This document shows, piece by piece, positions 26,717 through 34,843 of a stretch of DNA of 64,000 nt (position 1 is its first letter; every line of letters begins with the position of its first letter). The DNA comes from a bacterium (GTDB lineage: Bacteria; Zhuqueibacterota; Zhuqueibacteria; Residuimicrobiales; Residuimicrobiaceae), in NCBI GenBank assembly GCA_029565685.1, contig JAKQNR010000024.1:1-64000 (forward strand), read 5' to 3'. The notes below the pieces were generated by a model. That model had not been told where the DNA came from and made no database searches. It saw nothing but the letters and a program-made list of their open reading frames with translations. The translations under genes and the position numbers were made by a program.

Positions 26717-27433
26717 ATGACAACACGCCGTGATTTTATAAAATCAGTTCCTGCCGCTGTGGGTGCTGCCGCTGTGGTGGAAACCGCCTTCGCCCAAACC
26801 GGCCAAGCGATGGATGCCGGTAAAAACGAAAAAGGTGAGTATGTACTGCCGCCTCTGTCCTATAGCTATAACGCCCTGGAACCGCATATCGACGAACAGA
26901 CCATGCGTTTGCACCACGATAAACACCATCTGGCCTACGTCAACGGTCTGAACAGCGCTCTGGCCAGTCTGAGCCAGGCGCGGGCGGCCAATGACTATGG
27001 GTTGATTCAACACTATTCCAACCAGATCGCCTTTCACGGCGCGGGTCACATTCTGCATACGGTTTTCTGGACCAATATGAGCCCGCAGGGTGGAGGCGAT
27101 CCCAATGGAGCGCTGGCCCAAGCGCTGAGCAAAGACTTTGGCAGCGTAGCAGGATTCAAGGCGCAATTCGCCGCAGCGGCCAACAAGGTGGAAGGCAGCG
27201 GCTGGGCCGTTCTGGCGTATCAGCCTCTGGGCAAACAGCTGGTCATCCTGCAGGCGGAAAAGCACCAAAACCTGACTCAATGGGGCGCCATTCCGCTGCT
27301 GGTGTTGGATGTGTGGGAACATGCCTACTATCTCAAATATCAAAACCGGCGCGGGGACTATGTGACCGCGTTTTTCAACGTGATCAATTGGAACGATGTA
27401 GAGAAAAGGCGCCAACAGGCGATTCGGCTGTAG
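26717..27433 (+). CDS. Fe/Mn superoxide dismutase with Tat signal
   Basis: A 238-residue superoxide dismutase. The first 26 residues are a twin-arginine export signal (TTRRDFIKS, hydrophobic run, then ETAFA). Mature-protein metal ligands by comparison with E. coli SodB are H57 (LEPHIDEQT), H114 (HILHTVFW), D198 and H202 (LDVWEHAYYLK). Export of a metal-loaded dismutase in folded form by Tat is reasonable. GGAGG precedes the ATG closely. The gene starts 23 bases after the last ATP-grasp gene with no terminator between, so it may be read from the same promoter; a perfect terminator follows. Iron or manganese use cannot be decided by eye. Confidence 0.93.
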   Translation: MTTRRDFIKSVPAAVGAAAVVETAFAQTGQAMDAGKNEKGEYVLPPLSYSYNALEPHIDEQTMRLHHDKHHLAYVNGLNSALASLSQARAANDYGLIQHYSNQIAFHGAGHILHTVFWTNMSPQGGGDPNGALAQALSKDFGSVAGFKAQFAAAANKVEGSGWAVLAYQPLGKQLVILQAEKHQNLTQWGAIPLLVLDVWEHAYYLKYQNRRGDYVTAFFNVINWNDVEKRRQQAIRL

Positions 27434-27456
27434 CCGGCGTTCGATTGCGCAAGCAT

Positions 27457-27490
27457 GCCCGGCAGGGAAGTTTCTCTGCCGGGCTTTTTT
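27457..27490 (+). terminator. Rho-independent terminator after the superoxide dismutase
   Basis: GCCCGGCAG (27457-27465) pairs perfectly with CTGCCGGGC (27476-27484) over a 10-base loop, followed by six T. It closes the ATP-grasp/KamA/SOD transcription unit. Confidence 0.93.
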
Positions 27491-27630
27491 ATTGCTAGTT
27501 AGAGAGGAAAATGGTAAATTCAGGCCGAAAAAGAGTGCGGGGCCGCCGCCCTGCGCTTTGACAAGCCGCTGGCTTGAGCCGGCCGTTTCCAGATTTATGC
27601 ATGGCTCAACCGCCATCTTAAGGAGAGCGT

Positions 27631-29304
27631 ATGATCGTCAATGTTGAAAAAATGACTATTCATCATCTGATGCAGCGAAGTTTTTCTCTTTACGCCTCGC
27701 TGCCGTGTTTGGCTTTTTTTGATGAAAAGGCCATCACCTACGCCGAGCTGCAAAAAGCGATGAACGCCCTCTCCGCCAAGCTGGCGTCGCTGGGCGTGGA
27801 ACCAGGCGATCGCATCGGATTGCTGGGGGATAACTGTCCCAACTGGACCATTGCCTATCTCGCGATCACCACCATGGCGGCGGTGGCGGTGCCGATCCTG
27901 CCCGGTTTTCCAGAGAACGATATCCGTCACATCATTCGCCACGCCGGCTGCAAAGCGATCTTTATCGGCGAAAAATACCGGCACAAATTGGAAGAGCTGG
28001 CGTCCGTGCCGCTGGTGGTTCTATCGCTGGAAACTTTGAACGCCGAGGACGCTGAAAAAAGCCGCAGCTCTTTTTACGCCAAACTCCTGCAGAAAAAAAG
28101 CAGCAAAGCGTCGGCCGCCGAGCTGCCAAGGCCCCAGGAGCAGGACCTTGCCGCCATCATCTACACCTCCGGCACCACCGGCAACTCCAAAGGGGTCATG
28201 CTGTCGCAGCGCAACATCGTCTTTGACATCATCCACAGCATCGAGCGGTTTCCCATCAGCAGCGCGGACCGCTTCTTATCCATACTGCCGCTTTCCCACG
28301 CCTTTGAGACCACCGGCGGCATGCTCTGCCCGCTGACCGTCGGCGTTTCCATCTATTATCTAAAGGGCGTGCCGACGCCGCAAAAGCTGCTCAGCGCCAC
28401 CGAGATCGTCAAACCCACCGGCATTCTCACCGTTCCCCTGGTGGTGGACAAAATCTATCGCAAACGCATTCTGCCGAAAATGCAGGGCCGATTGATCAGC
28501 CGGCTGTACCGCAGACCTTTTTTCCGCAAACGGTTGCACAAAATCGCCGGGAAAAAACTGATTAAATCTCTGGGCGGATCGCTGCGTTTTTTCATGTTCG
28601 GCGGCGCCTCGCTCAATCTCGACGTCGAGACGTTTCTGCAGGATGCGGAGATCAGCTACTCTTCCGGCTATGGCATGACCGAAACCTCGCCCATCATGAC
28701 CATCAATCCCTTTGGTGCGGTCAAAGTCGGTTCGTGCGGCAAACCTATCCCAGGCATCGAATTGGCCATCCACCAACCCAATCCGGAGACCGGCATCGGC
28801 GAGATCATTGTGCGCGGCGATATCGTGATGCAGGGCTATTACAAAAATGCGGACGCCACGGCCGCGTCGTTTCTGCCCGACGGCTGGTTGAGGACCGGCG
28901 ATCTGGGATATTTTGATTCTGAGGGCTATCTGTTCATCAAAGGCCGTTCTAAAAACGTCATCATCGGACCTTCGGGCGAGAACATCTATCCGGAGATCAT
29001 CGAGCAGGTTCTGCAGCAGTCTCCGTTCATCATGGAGTGCGTGGTCTACAGCCACCGCGGCCGGCTGTTGGCCAAGGCCTACTTGGATTCCGATGTTCTG
29101 GATCAGGAGATGAGCAAACGCGGTCTGGACAGCAGCGGATCCGCTGATTTTATCGCCCAGGTGCTGGAAGAATGCCGCAAAGCCGCCAATCGCGAATTGC
29201 CGGCGTTTTCGCATGTGCAGCAGATCCTCGAGCACCCGGAACCCTTTGAAAAGACTCCGACCAACAAGGTCAAACGCTATTTGTACATACCAGAGGAGAA
29301 CTAG
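27631..29304 (+). CDS. AMP-forming acyl-CoA synthetase
   Basis: A 557-residue adenylate-forming enzyme, most like long-chain fatty-acid-CoA ligases, which activate a carboxylate with ATP and pass it to CoA. Motifs: P-loop IIYTSGTTGNSKGVMLS (about 173-189), SGYGMTETSP near residue 346, GWLRTGDLGYFDSEG, and the C-terminal catalytic lysine region TPTNKVKRYLY. An AGGAGA ribosome-binding site precedes the ATG. Between motifs it has a basic stretch (KMQGRLISRLYRRPFFRKR) that could touch the membrane. Chain-length preference cannot be read off the sequence. The following pnt genes are separated by 180 bases. Confidence 0.88.
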   Translation: MIVNVEKMTIHHLMQRSFSLYASLPCLAFFDEKAITYAELQKAMNALSAKLASLGVEPGDRIGLLGDNCPNWTIAYLAITTMAAVAVPILPGFPENDIRHIIRHAGCKAIFIGEKYRHKLEELASVPLVVLSLETLNAEDAEKSRSSFYAKLLQKKSSKASAAELPRPQEQDLAAIIYTSGTTGNSKGVMLSQRNIVFDIIHSIERFPISSADRFLSILPLSHAFETTGGMLCPLTVGVSIYYLKGVPTPQKLLSATEIVKPTGILTVPLVVDKIYRKRILPKMQGRLISRLYRRPFFRKRLHKIAGKKLIKSLGGSLRFFMFGGASLNLDVETFLQDAEISYSSGYGMTETSPIMTINPFGAVKVGSCGKPIPGIELAIHQPNPETGIGEIIVRGDIVMQGYYKNADATAASFLPDGWLRTGDLGYFDSEGYLFIKGRSKNVIIGPSGENIYPEIIEQVLQQSPFIMECVVYSHRGRLLAKAYLDSDVLDQEMSKRGLDSSGSADFIAQVLEECRKAANRELPAFSHVQQILEHPEPFEKTPTNKVKRYLYIPEEN

Positions 29305-29484
29305 CGGCCTGCAGCGGCCCAAGGAAAATCGCTGAACAATTCTCTTGCTGCAAAATTTAAAAACAACTAACTTTTCCGGGGCAGACGGCGCCTGGAGTAG
29401 GCGAGAGATCGACGATCGATGCCGCCCTGTCCGTTCAACCTTTCTCGAAAAACGATCATTTTAAACGCAAAAAGGAGCGCTGCC

Positions 29485-30648
29485 ATGATCATCGCCATTC
29501 CCAAGGAAATCATGCCGGAGGAAAAAAGAGTCGCGGCCATACCGGAGACCGTCGCCAAACTGGTCAAATTAAACTATACGGTGGCCGTGGAGTCCAAGGC
29601 TGGGGAAGGAATTTTTTTCACGGATGAAGAGTATAAAAACGCCGGTGCGGAAATCGTAGACAACGTCGAAGCTCTGTACGCCAAAGCGGATATTGTGCTG
29701 AAAGTCAAGGAACCGAAATTCAACGATCAGGTGGGCAAGCACGAAATCGAAATGATGCGGGACCGATGCATTTTGATCACCTTCCTCCACCCCGCCGCTC
29801 CTTCCAATCATAAAAACATCACCATGATCAAAGACAAGGGCATCACCTCCTTCACGATGGACGGCATTCCACGCACTTCACGGGCGCAAAAGATGGACGC
29901 CCTGACCTCTATGAGCACCGTGACCGGATACAAATCGGTTCTTCTCGCCGCCAACCACCTCGCCAAGTTCATCCCGATGATCGGCACCGGCATCGGAGTG
30001 GTCAAGCCGGCCAAGGCGTTGATGGTCGGAGCCGGCGTCGTAGGCCTTCAAGCCATCGCCACGGCCAAGCGGCTCGGCGGCCTAGTCACCGCTGTGGATA
30101 TCAGGGCCAAAGCGCGGGAGGAGGCCGCCAGCCTGGGCGCCAAAGTCGAAGGATTCGAAGTGCCGGAGGAGCTGGCCGCGGGCAAATGGGGCTACGCCAA
30201 GGCCCTGCCTGCCGAGTGGTTGAACAAAGAGCGGGAGGCGCTGCTGCCGCTGCTGCAGGAGGCGGACATCGTCATCCTCAGCGGCCTGGTGCCCGGAGAG
30301 GTGGCGCCGATTCTGGTCAGCGAAGAGATGGTCGCTAAGATGAAACCCGGCTCTGTCATCGTCGACGTCGCCATTGACCAGGGCGGCAATTGCGCCATCA
30401 CCGACGCCGGCAAAGTGGTGACCAAACACGGCGTCGTGATCAACGGCCTGCAAAATATCCCCGGCCGCATGGCCGTACATTCCACCTGGTTGTACGCCAA
30501 CAACATGTACTATTACGTGGAGAACCTGTTCAAAAAAGGAGTGGGCGTCATCGATTTCGATGATGAGATCGTCCAGAACTCCCTGGTCACCCGCGATGGA
30601 AAGATCGTCCATGAAGGGACGCTCAAAGCGATCGCTGCAGCTCATTAA
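29485..30648 (+). CDS. pntAA: NAD(P) transhydrogenase subunit alpha part 1
   Basis: A 387-residue soluble NAD(H)-binding domain I of proton-translocating transhydrogenase, related to alanine dehydrogenase. It has MIIAIPKEIMPEEKRVA at the N-terminus, the RTSRAQKMDALTSM region that separates transhydrogenase from alanine dehydrogenase, and the Rossmann glycines in KALMVGAGVVGLQAIATAKR. The ATG at 29485 follows AAAAAGGAG; the frame opens earlier, but without a ribosome-binding site. The alpha chain is split in two here, as in Rhodospirillum, rather than fused as in E. coli. The operon continues with pntAB and pntB and probably supplies NADPH. Confidence 0.93.
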   Translation: MIIAIPKEIMPEEKRVAAIPETVAKLVKLNYTVAVESKAGEGIFFTDEEYKNAGAEIVDNVEALYAKADIVLKVKEPKFNDQVGKHEIEMMRDRCILITFLHPAAPSNHKNITMIKDKGITSFTMDGIPRTSRAQKMDALTSMSTVTGYKSVLLAANHLAKFIPMIGTGIGVVKPAKALMVGAGVVGLQAIATAKRLGGLVTAVDIRAKAREEAASLGAKVEGFEVPEELAAGKWGYAKALPAEWLNKEREALLPLLQEADIVILSGLVPGEVAPILVSEEMVAKMKPGSVIVDVAIDQGGNCAITDAGKVVTKHGVVINGLQNIPGRMAVHSTWLYANNMYYYVENLFKKGVGVIDFDDEIVQNSLVTRDGKIVHEGTLKAIAAAH

Positions 30649-30665
30649 GCGAGGTCCGACGCGCT

Positions 30666-30944
30666 ATGAATGCCTTACTCATCATGTTGTGTGTGTTCGT
30701 CGTTTCGATTGTCATCGGCTATCTTTTAATCTCGCGCGTGCCGCCTCTGCTGCACACGCCGCTCATGTCCATGACCAACGCCATCTCGGCGGTGACCATC
30801 CTCGGCGCCCTGCTCATCTTTGCAGTCACGACCAGCGCCACGGACAAGCTGTTGGGCGTCGTGGCGATCGCCCTGGCTGCCTTTAACGTCGTCGGCGGCT
30901 TTGTGATCACAGAGCGAATGCTCAAGCTGTTCAAGAACAAATAG
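30666..30944 (+). CDS. pntAB: NAD(P) transhydrogenase subunit alpha part 2
   Basis: A 92-residue membrane protein with three hydrophobic helices and the family segment HTPLMSMTNAISAVTILGAL. It forms part of the proton channel (domain II) of transhydrogenase. It lies 17 bases after pntAA and 8 bases before pntB. In E. coli the same segment is the C-terminus of PntA. Confidence 0.92.
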   Translation: MNALLIMLCVFVVSIVIGYLLISRVPPLLHTPLMSMTNAISAVTILGALLIFAVTTSATDKLLGVVAIALAAFNVVGGFVITERMLKLFKNK

Positions 30945-30952
30945 AGGACTTC

Positions 30953-32398
30953 ATGGACTTTAAGCTCGAACTGCTCATCGACCTGGCCATCATTCTCGTC
31001 TTTCTCGGCGGATTCCGTTTGTTCAGAACGCCCAGAGGCGCACGCTCCGGCAACCTGCTGGCAGCCTTTGCCCTGCTCATGGCCGTTGCGGTGGTGCTGT
31101 GGCGGCATAGAATCCTGCAGCCAGAGCTGGTGCTGATCGCTTTACTGGCAGGCTCGCTGGCGGGCTGGATGGTGGCTATGAGCGTGAACATGATTCAAAT
31201 TCCAGCCATGGTGGCGTTCCAGCACGGCGCCGGCGGCGTGGCCGCTTTTCTCGTCTCCTTTGTCGAATTGACTCGAGGGGCGGAACCGGGCATGGCGAAA
31301 ATATCCGGACTCCTCGGCCTGATCATCGGAGCCGTGACCTTCAGCGGCAGCCTGATCGCCGCCGGAAAGCTCGCCAACCTGATCAAACAACCGCCGGTGG
31401 TCCTGCCCAAGCACAGCTGGCTGATCATCGGGCTGGCGGCGCTCCTCGCCTTTGGCGGTGCGTCAGCCGGCGGGGCTGAAGGCCAGACGCTGGTGTACCA
31501 TCTACTAGCCCTGATCGTGCTGTCCGTTGCCCTCGGCCTGGTCTTTTCCATCCGCATCGGCGGTGCGGACATGCCGGTCCTGATCTCGTTTCTCAACGCC
31601 ACCGCTGGATTGGCAGCTGCTTTCTGCGGCGTTATCATTCAGAACCGCCTGTTGATCGCCTGCGGCGCCACTGTGGCCGCTTCAGGGTCGATCCTGACCC
31701 ATGTGATGTGCAAGGCGATGAACCGCAACCTGCTCAAAGTGTTCATCGGATTTCAGAGCAAGGCAGCGGACAAGCCCGAGGCGCTAATGCCAGACATCGT
31801 GCCGCAACCGGACAATCCCCCCTTCGGCCGGGCCGATGCAGCCCCTGCTTCGCCGGCAGCCGGCGATCCGCTCGCAGCTGCGGTGGAAGCAGGTCAAAGC
31901 GCCAAATCCATCATCATCATTCCAGGATACGGCATGGCCCTGGCGCAAGCCCAATTTCTGGTCGTGGAACTCGCCACGCTGTTGGAAAAAATGGGCAAAC
32001 TGGTTCGCTTCGCCATTCATCCTGTGGCCGGCAGAATGCCCGGACACATGAATGTGCTGCTGGCTGAGGCAGAGCTCGATTACGACAAACTCTGCGAGAT
32101 GGATGACATCAATCCCGAGTTCAAAAACACGGACCTGGCTATCGTGGTCGGCGCCAGCGATGTGGTCAACCCAGCGGCCATCACCATTGCCGACACGCCG
32201 ATATCCGGAATGCCGATTCTGCTGGCTCACGAAGCCAAACGAGTGCTGGTGTGCAACCTGGATGCCAGACCGGGCTACTCGGGAATCGAAAACCCTCTGT
32301 ATCAGCAGAACAAGGCCATCCTGTTGTTCGGGGACGCCAAGACCTCGATACAGAGCTTGATCAAAGGTTTGTCGCAAGGAATAGAACCGACGCGCTGA
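30953..32398 (+). CDS. pntB: NAD(P) transhydrogenase subunit beta
   Basis: A 481-residue subunit. The first 260 residues hold about eight or nine membrane helices, including the channel segment NMIQIPAMVAFQHGAGGVAA. The C-terminal 180 residues are the NADP(H)-binding domain III with IIIIPGYGMALAQAQ, AIHPVAGRMPGHMNVLLAEA and DLAIVVGASDVVNPAA. The complex couples hydride transfer between NADH and NADP+ to proton entry. A variable proline- and alanine-rich linker (about 280-312) joins the two parts, as usual. The gene ends at a terminator shared with the opposing GH28 gene. Confidence 0.95.
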   Translation: MDFKLELLIDLAIILVFLGGFRLFRTPRGARSGNLLAAFALLMAVAVVLWRHRILQPELVLIALLAGSLAGWMVAMSVNMIQIPAMVAFQHGAGGVAAFLVSFVELTRGAEPGMAKISGLLGLIIGAVTFSGSLIAAGKLANLIKQPPVVLPKHSWLIIGLAALLAFGGASAGGAEGQTLVYHLLALIVLSVALGLVFSIRIGGADMPVLISFLNATAGLAAAFCGVIIQNRLLIACGATVAASGSILTHVMCKAMNRNLLKVFIGFQSKAADKPEALMPDIVPQPDNPPFGRADAAPASPAAGDPLAAAVEAGQSAKSIIIIPGYGMALAQAQFLVVELATLLEKMGKLVRFAIHPVAGRMPGHMNVLLAEAELDYDKLCEMDDINPEFKNTDLAIVVGASDVVNPAAITIADTPISGMPILLAHEAKRVLVCNLDARPGYSGIENPLYQQNKAILLFGDAKTSIQSLIKGLSQGIEPTR

Positions 32399-32411
32399 TC
32401 GGCAAAAGCAG

Positions 32412-32452
32412 AAAAAAAGAGGGCGGCTGAACAAAAGCCTCCCTCTTTTTTT
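32412..32452. terminator. Bidirectional terminator between pntB and the GH28 gene
   Basis: AAAAAAAGAGGGCGG at 32412-32426 faces CCTCCCTCTTTTTTT at 32438-32452 and forms a stem with one mismatch and an 11-base loop. Read on either strand it ends in a run of seven T, so it can stop both pntB and the converging GH28 gene. Confidence 0.88.
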
Positions 32453-32470
32453 AAAATCCGCTTATTCGGC

Positions 32471-33958
32471 TTACTGCAGCTGTGCGTTCGCCACATCATC
32501 CAAGACCAGTCTTTTTCGCTGATTGACGCTGCGCGGCGTTACCGCGAAATCCTTTACCCTCAGACCCTCCACATGCCGGGCCCAGAGTCCATAGGCAGGC
32601 ACATCTCCGAACATCCAAAACTCCGGATACTCGGTCTCTTGCTCGGGAATAGGATTCAGTATCTCGAGCCGCTCGTTAGCCTGCCGATAAACGACCTCGA
32701 TCTCCTGCAGAGTGACCCGACGGATAGGAAGGCCCGGCAATCCGCTCAAAAGGCACGGGAACTCGGCGCCGGACGCCTGCACCCCGTGAATGTGGATGTC
32801 CTGCAATCGTCCCTGCCGGTCCTTGACCTTCCGGCGATTGCGGTTGCCCAAACGGATGAAAATCGGCGCCATACAATTACGCATGCGAATGTTGGAAATA
32901 TGCACGCGCTCTACATGAGCGCCGTCCACGGATTCGATGGAAAGGCCAGAGAGCGCCGGCGGCCAGACGCCCTGAGAAAAAAAAGTGCAGTCCGACACAT
33001 GGACGTCCGAGATATCGTTGGCCGTCTCAGTGCCGATTTTGAAACAGTTCGTCGAACTCATGACCGTGCAATCAGACACGCGAATGTCAGACATGGAACC
33101 GCTCTTCTCCGTCAGCGCTCCATTTTTCAACACAATGCCGTCATCGCCGGTGGCGACAAAACAGCGGCGGATTTCGACCTGGCTGGAAGTGACTACATCG
33201 ATACCGTCGGTATTGGGACCGTGATAGTTGTTATGGATGACCACGCCGGCCACGCGGACGCCGGTACAGCCATCGATGCTCAGCGTCCATCCCGGCGAAT
33301 TTTCAATGATGAGGTTGCGCACCGTGACGTCAGAGGATTCCAGCAGCCGTATGAAAGGCGAAGGCCGTCTGCCCCGCTTGCCGCGTTTGGCGTCAAAATG
33401 CATATCCATCGCCTCCTGCAGGACAAAGGTCTCCGGCGGCGTTCGCGGCGCCCGCTTTCTCGGCGGTCTCCACCAGACCTCCCCTTCGCCGAGAATGCGG
33501 CCAGGCCCCTCGATGACCACCTTCTGCGCCTTCTCACACCACAGCAAAGCCATGGGATCATAGTCGCAGCTGTCGCGGCTGGCGCGCAGCACGCCGTCCA
33601 ACGCTATGTGCAAAGTGATCCCGTTGACCAATTTCACCGTGCCGGAGACAAAATCCCCTCCTTGAATCACCACCACACCCTTTTTTTCTTGCGCAGCCTG
33701 AACCGCTGCGTTGATCGCGGCCGTGTTCACCGTTCTACCGTCGCCGACCGCACCATAGTCGCGGATGTCAAAAACCGGTTTGTCAGGCATGGGCGCCTGA
33801 TAGTCGATATAATCCTCATAGGGAATGCAGGGCAAGAACTCCCCTGGCAGCGGCGGCAGAATACCCGGTTTCTCCGCCGCCTGAACGGTGGAAGCCATCA
33901 GGATCAGGCAGCCGAGCAGCTCGACCGCCGCTCTGGCCGGGTTTGAACTTTGTTGCAT
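32471..33958 (-). CDS. GH28 (polygalacturonase-type) glycoside hydrolase, exported
   Basis: A 495-residue right-handed beta-helix enzyme. A signal peptide is evident (hydrophobic stretch ending MASTVQAAE). DIRDYGAVGDGRTVNTAAINAA is the usual opening of the family. Catalytic motifs NTDGIDVV and ATGDDGIVLKNG match the NTD and GDD of GH28. The third family motif, GHG, is not seen; the matching turn reads NCFKIGTETANDISDV, as in many non-pectinase members. Substrate may therefore be a rhamnogalacturonan or another uronic-acid glycan. AAGGAGG precedes the ATG at 33958; an upstream in-frame start overlaps this site and is less likely. Confidence 0.88.
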   Translation of the reverse strand: MQQSSNPARAAVELLGCLILMASTVQAAEKPGILPPLPGEFLPCIPYEDYIDYQAPMPDKPVFDIRDYGAVGDGRTVNTAAINAAVQAAQEKKGVVVIQGGDFVSGTVKLVNGITLHIALDGVLRASRDSCDYDPMALLWCEKAQKVVIEGPGRILGEGEVWWRPPRKRAPRTPPETFVLQEAMDMHFDAKRGKRGRRPSPFIRLLESSDVTVRNLIIENSPGWTLSIDGCTGVRVAGVVIHNNYHGPNTDGIDVVTSSQVEIRRCFVATGDDGIVLKNGALTEKSGSMSDIRVSDCTVMSSTNCFKIGTETANDISDVHVSDCTFFSQGVWPPALSGLSIESVDGAHVERVHISNIRMRNCMAPIFIRLGNRNRRKVKDRQGRLQDIHIHGVQASGAEFPCLLSGLPGLPIRRVTLQEIEVVYRQANERLEILNPIPEQETEYPEFWMFGDVPAYGLWARHVEGLRVKDFAVTPRSVNQRKRLVLDDVANAQLQ

Positions 33959-34066
33959 GCATACCTCCTTGCTCATGCACTCGGATACTCTGCGCTTTCT
34001 TGGTCAAAAGAAAAGCGGTTGGTTTTCGATCCACTTGATGCAAAGGCCGCGAACTTACCGAGAGGG

Positions 34067-34351
34067 TCACTCAACGGACGGCTGGCGCAGATGCACGGCG
34101 ACTATGGTTGCCAGGTCTTGGTAAACATCCACGATATAGACCAGACGAAAGGGGCCGTCGATGATTTCGCGCAAGCGCTCATCCGCGAACTCGGGTACAA
34201 TCCTTCCTCTGACCGGCTCTTCAGCCGGTTGCCGCAGCAGCCTTTTCCACTCCTCTGCTGAGCGGAAACCAGCATAGGACCGGTCAGTCGTCGACGCTCT
34301 GACTATGGCGGCCATCTCTTTAGCCGCGCTCTCGGAGAAGACGATGTTCAT
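34067..34351 (-). CDS. ParE/RelE-family toxin
   Basis: A 94-residue small basic protein of the ParE/RelE plasmid-stabilisation fold. The C-terminal GRIVPEFADERLREIIDGPF and RLVYIVDV are characteristic of ParE-type toxins, which inhibit gyrase, although RelE-type ribonuclease members look similar. It lies 11 bases after the antitoxin stop and shares its transcript. GGGGCGGGG is directly before the ATG. The N-terminal part is more divergent than in most ParE proteins. A functional toxin is likely because no frame break is visible. Confidence 0.85.
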   Translation of the reverse strand: MNIVFSESAAKEMAAIVRASTTDRSYAGFRSAEEWKRLLRQPAEEPVRGRIVPEFADERLREIIDGPFRLVYIVDVYQDLATIVAVHLRQPSVE

Positions 34352-34362
34352 CCCCGCCCCAT

Positions 34363-34638
34363 TCAGCTTAGAATAAGATCGATGTCATTGGACACCTGCT
34401 CCAATCCTACCGAACGATCTTCACGCTGCTCTTGCAAACCTGTCGCCACCTTGCGCATGAACTCCATTTGATCCTGCATCTGCTGATAACTTGCCGCATC
34501 CAGGATCACCGCAGCGCTTTTACCGTTTTGGGTCAAAACGATCGGCTGTTTGTGGACACTGAGCTCATGCAGGTATTTTTTCACATTGTTGCGGAAATCA
34601 GTCAACGGAATGATATATTTCAAGTTAATTACGTACAT
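34363..34638 (-). CDS. Phd/YefM-family antitoxin
   Basis: A 91-residue antitoxin. The N-terminal DNA-binding half has IIPLTDFRNNVKKYLHEL and KQPIVLTQNGKSAAVILDA, the standard Phd/YefM core. The C-terminal half (about 60-91) is charged and would wrap the toxin. It is the first gene of the pair, as usual, and its start codon lies within an inverted-repeat operator, so the complex probably represses its own synthesis. Confidence 0.9.
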   Translation of the reverse strand: MYVINLKYIIPLTDFRNNVKKYLHELSVHKQPIVLTQNGKSAAVILDAASYQQMQDQMEFMRKVATGLQEQREDRSVGLEQVSNDIDLILS

Positions 34639-34670
34639 AATTATTCCTTAATAATTATATTAAAATGTAC
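34633..34670 (-). promoter_or_regulatory. Toxin-antitoxin promoter and operator
   Basis: Two nested inverted repeats surround the antitoxin start: GTACAT (34633-34638) facing ATGTAC (34665-34670), and AATTATT (34639-34645) facing AATAATT (34650-34656). The ribosome-binding site AAGGA is in the inner loop. On the minus strand TATAAT at 34659-34654 is a good -10; the -35 is weak. This is the arrangement expected for an autorepressed toxin-antitoxin module. Confidence 0.65.
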
Positions 34671-34843
34671 ATTAAAAAGACATTAAAATCAAGATATTTT
34701 ATTCTTCCCTCGTTTCATGGTATAAGGATATAAAAAATTCGGCGGAGCGGCTGCGCTATTCCGCTATTTTTTCTATTGCAAATCAGCGGCGTTATATTAA
34801 ATTATGAAATCAAGTTACAACCATTCCATTCAGGAAACTGTCT

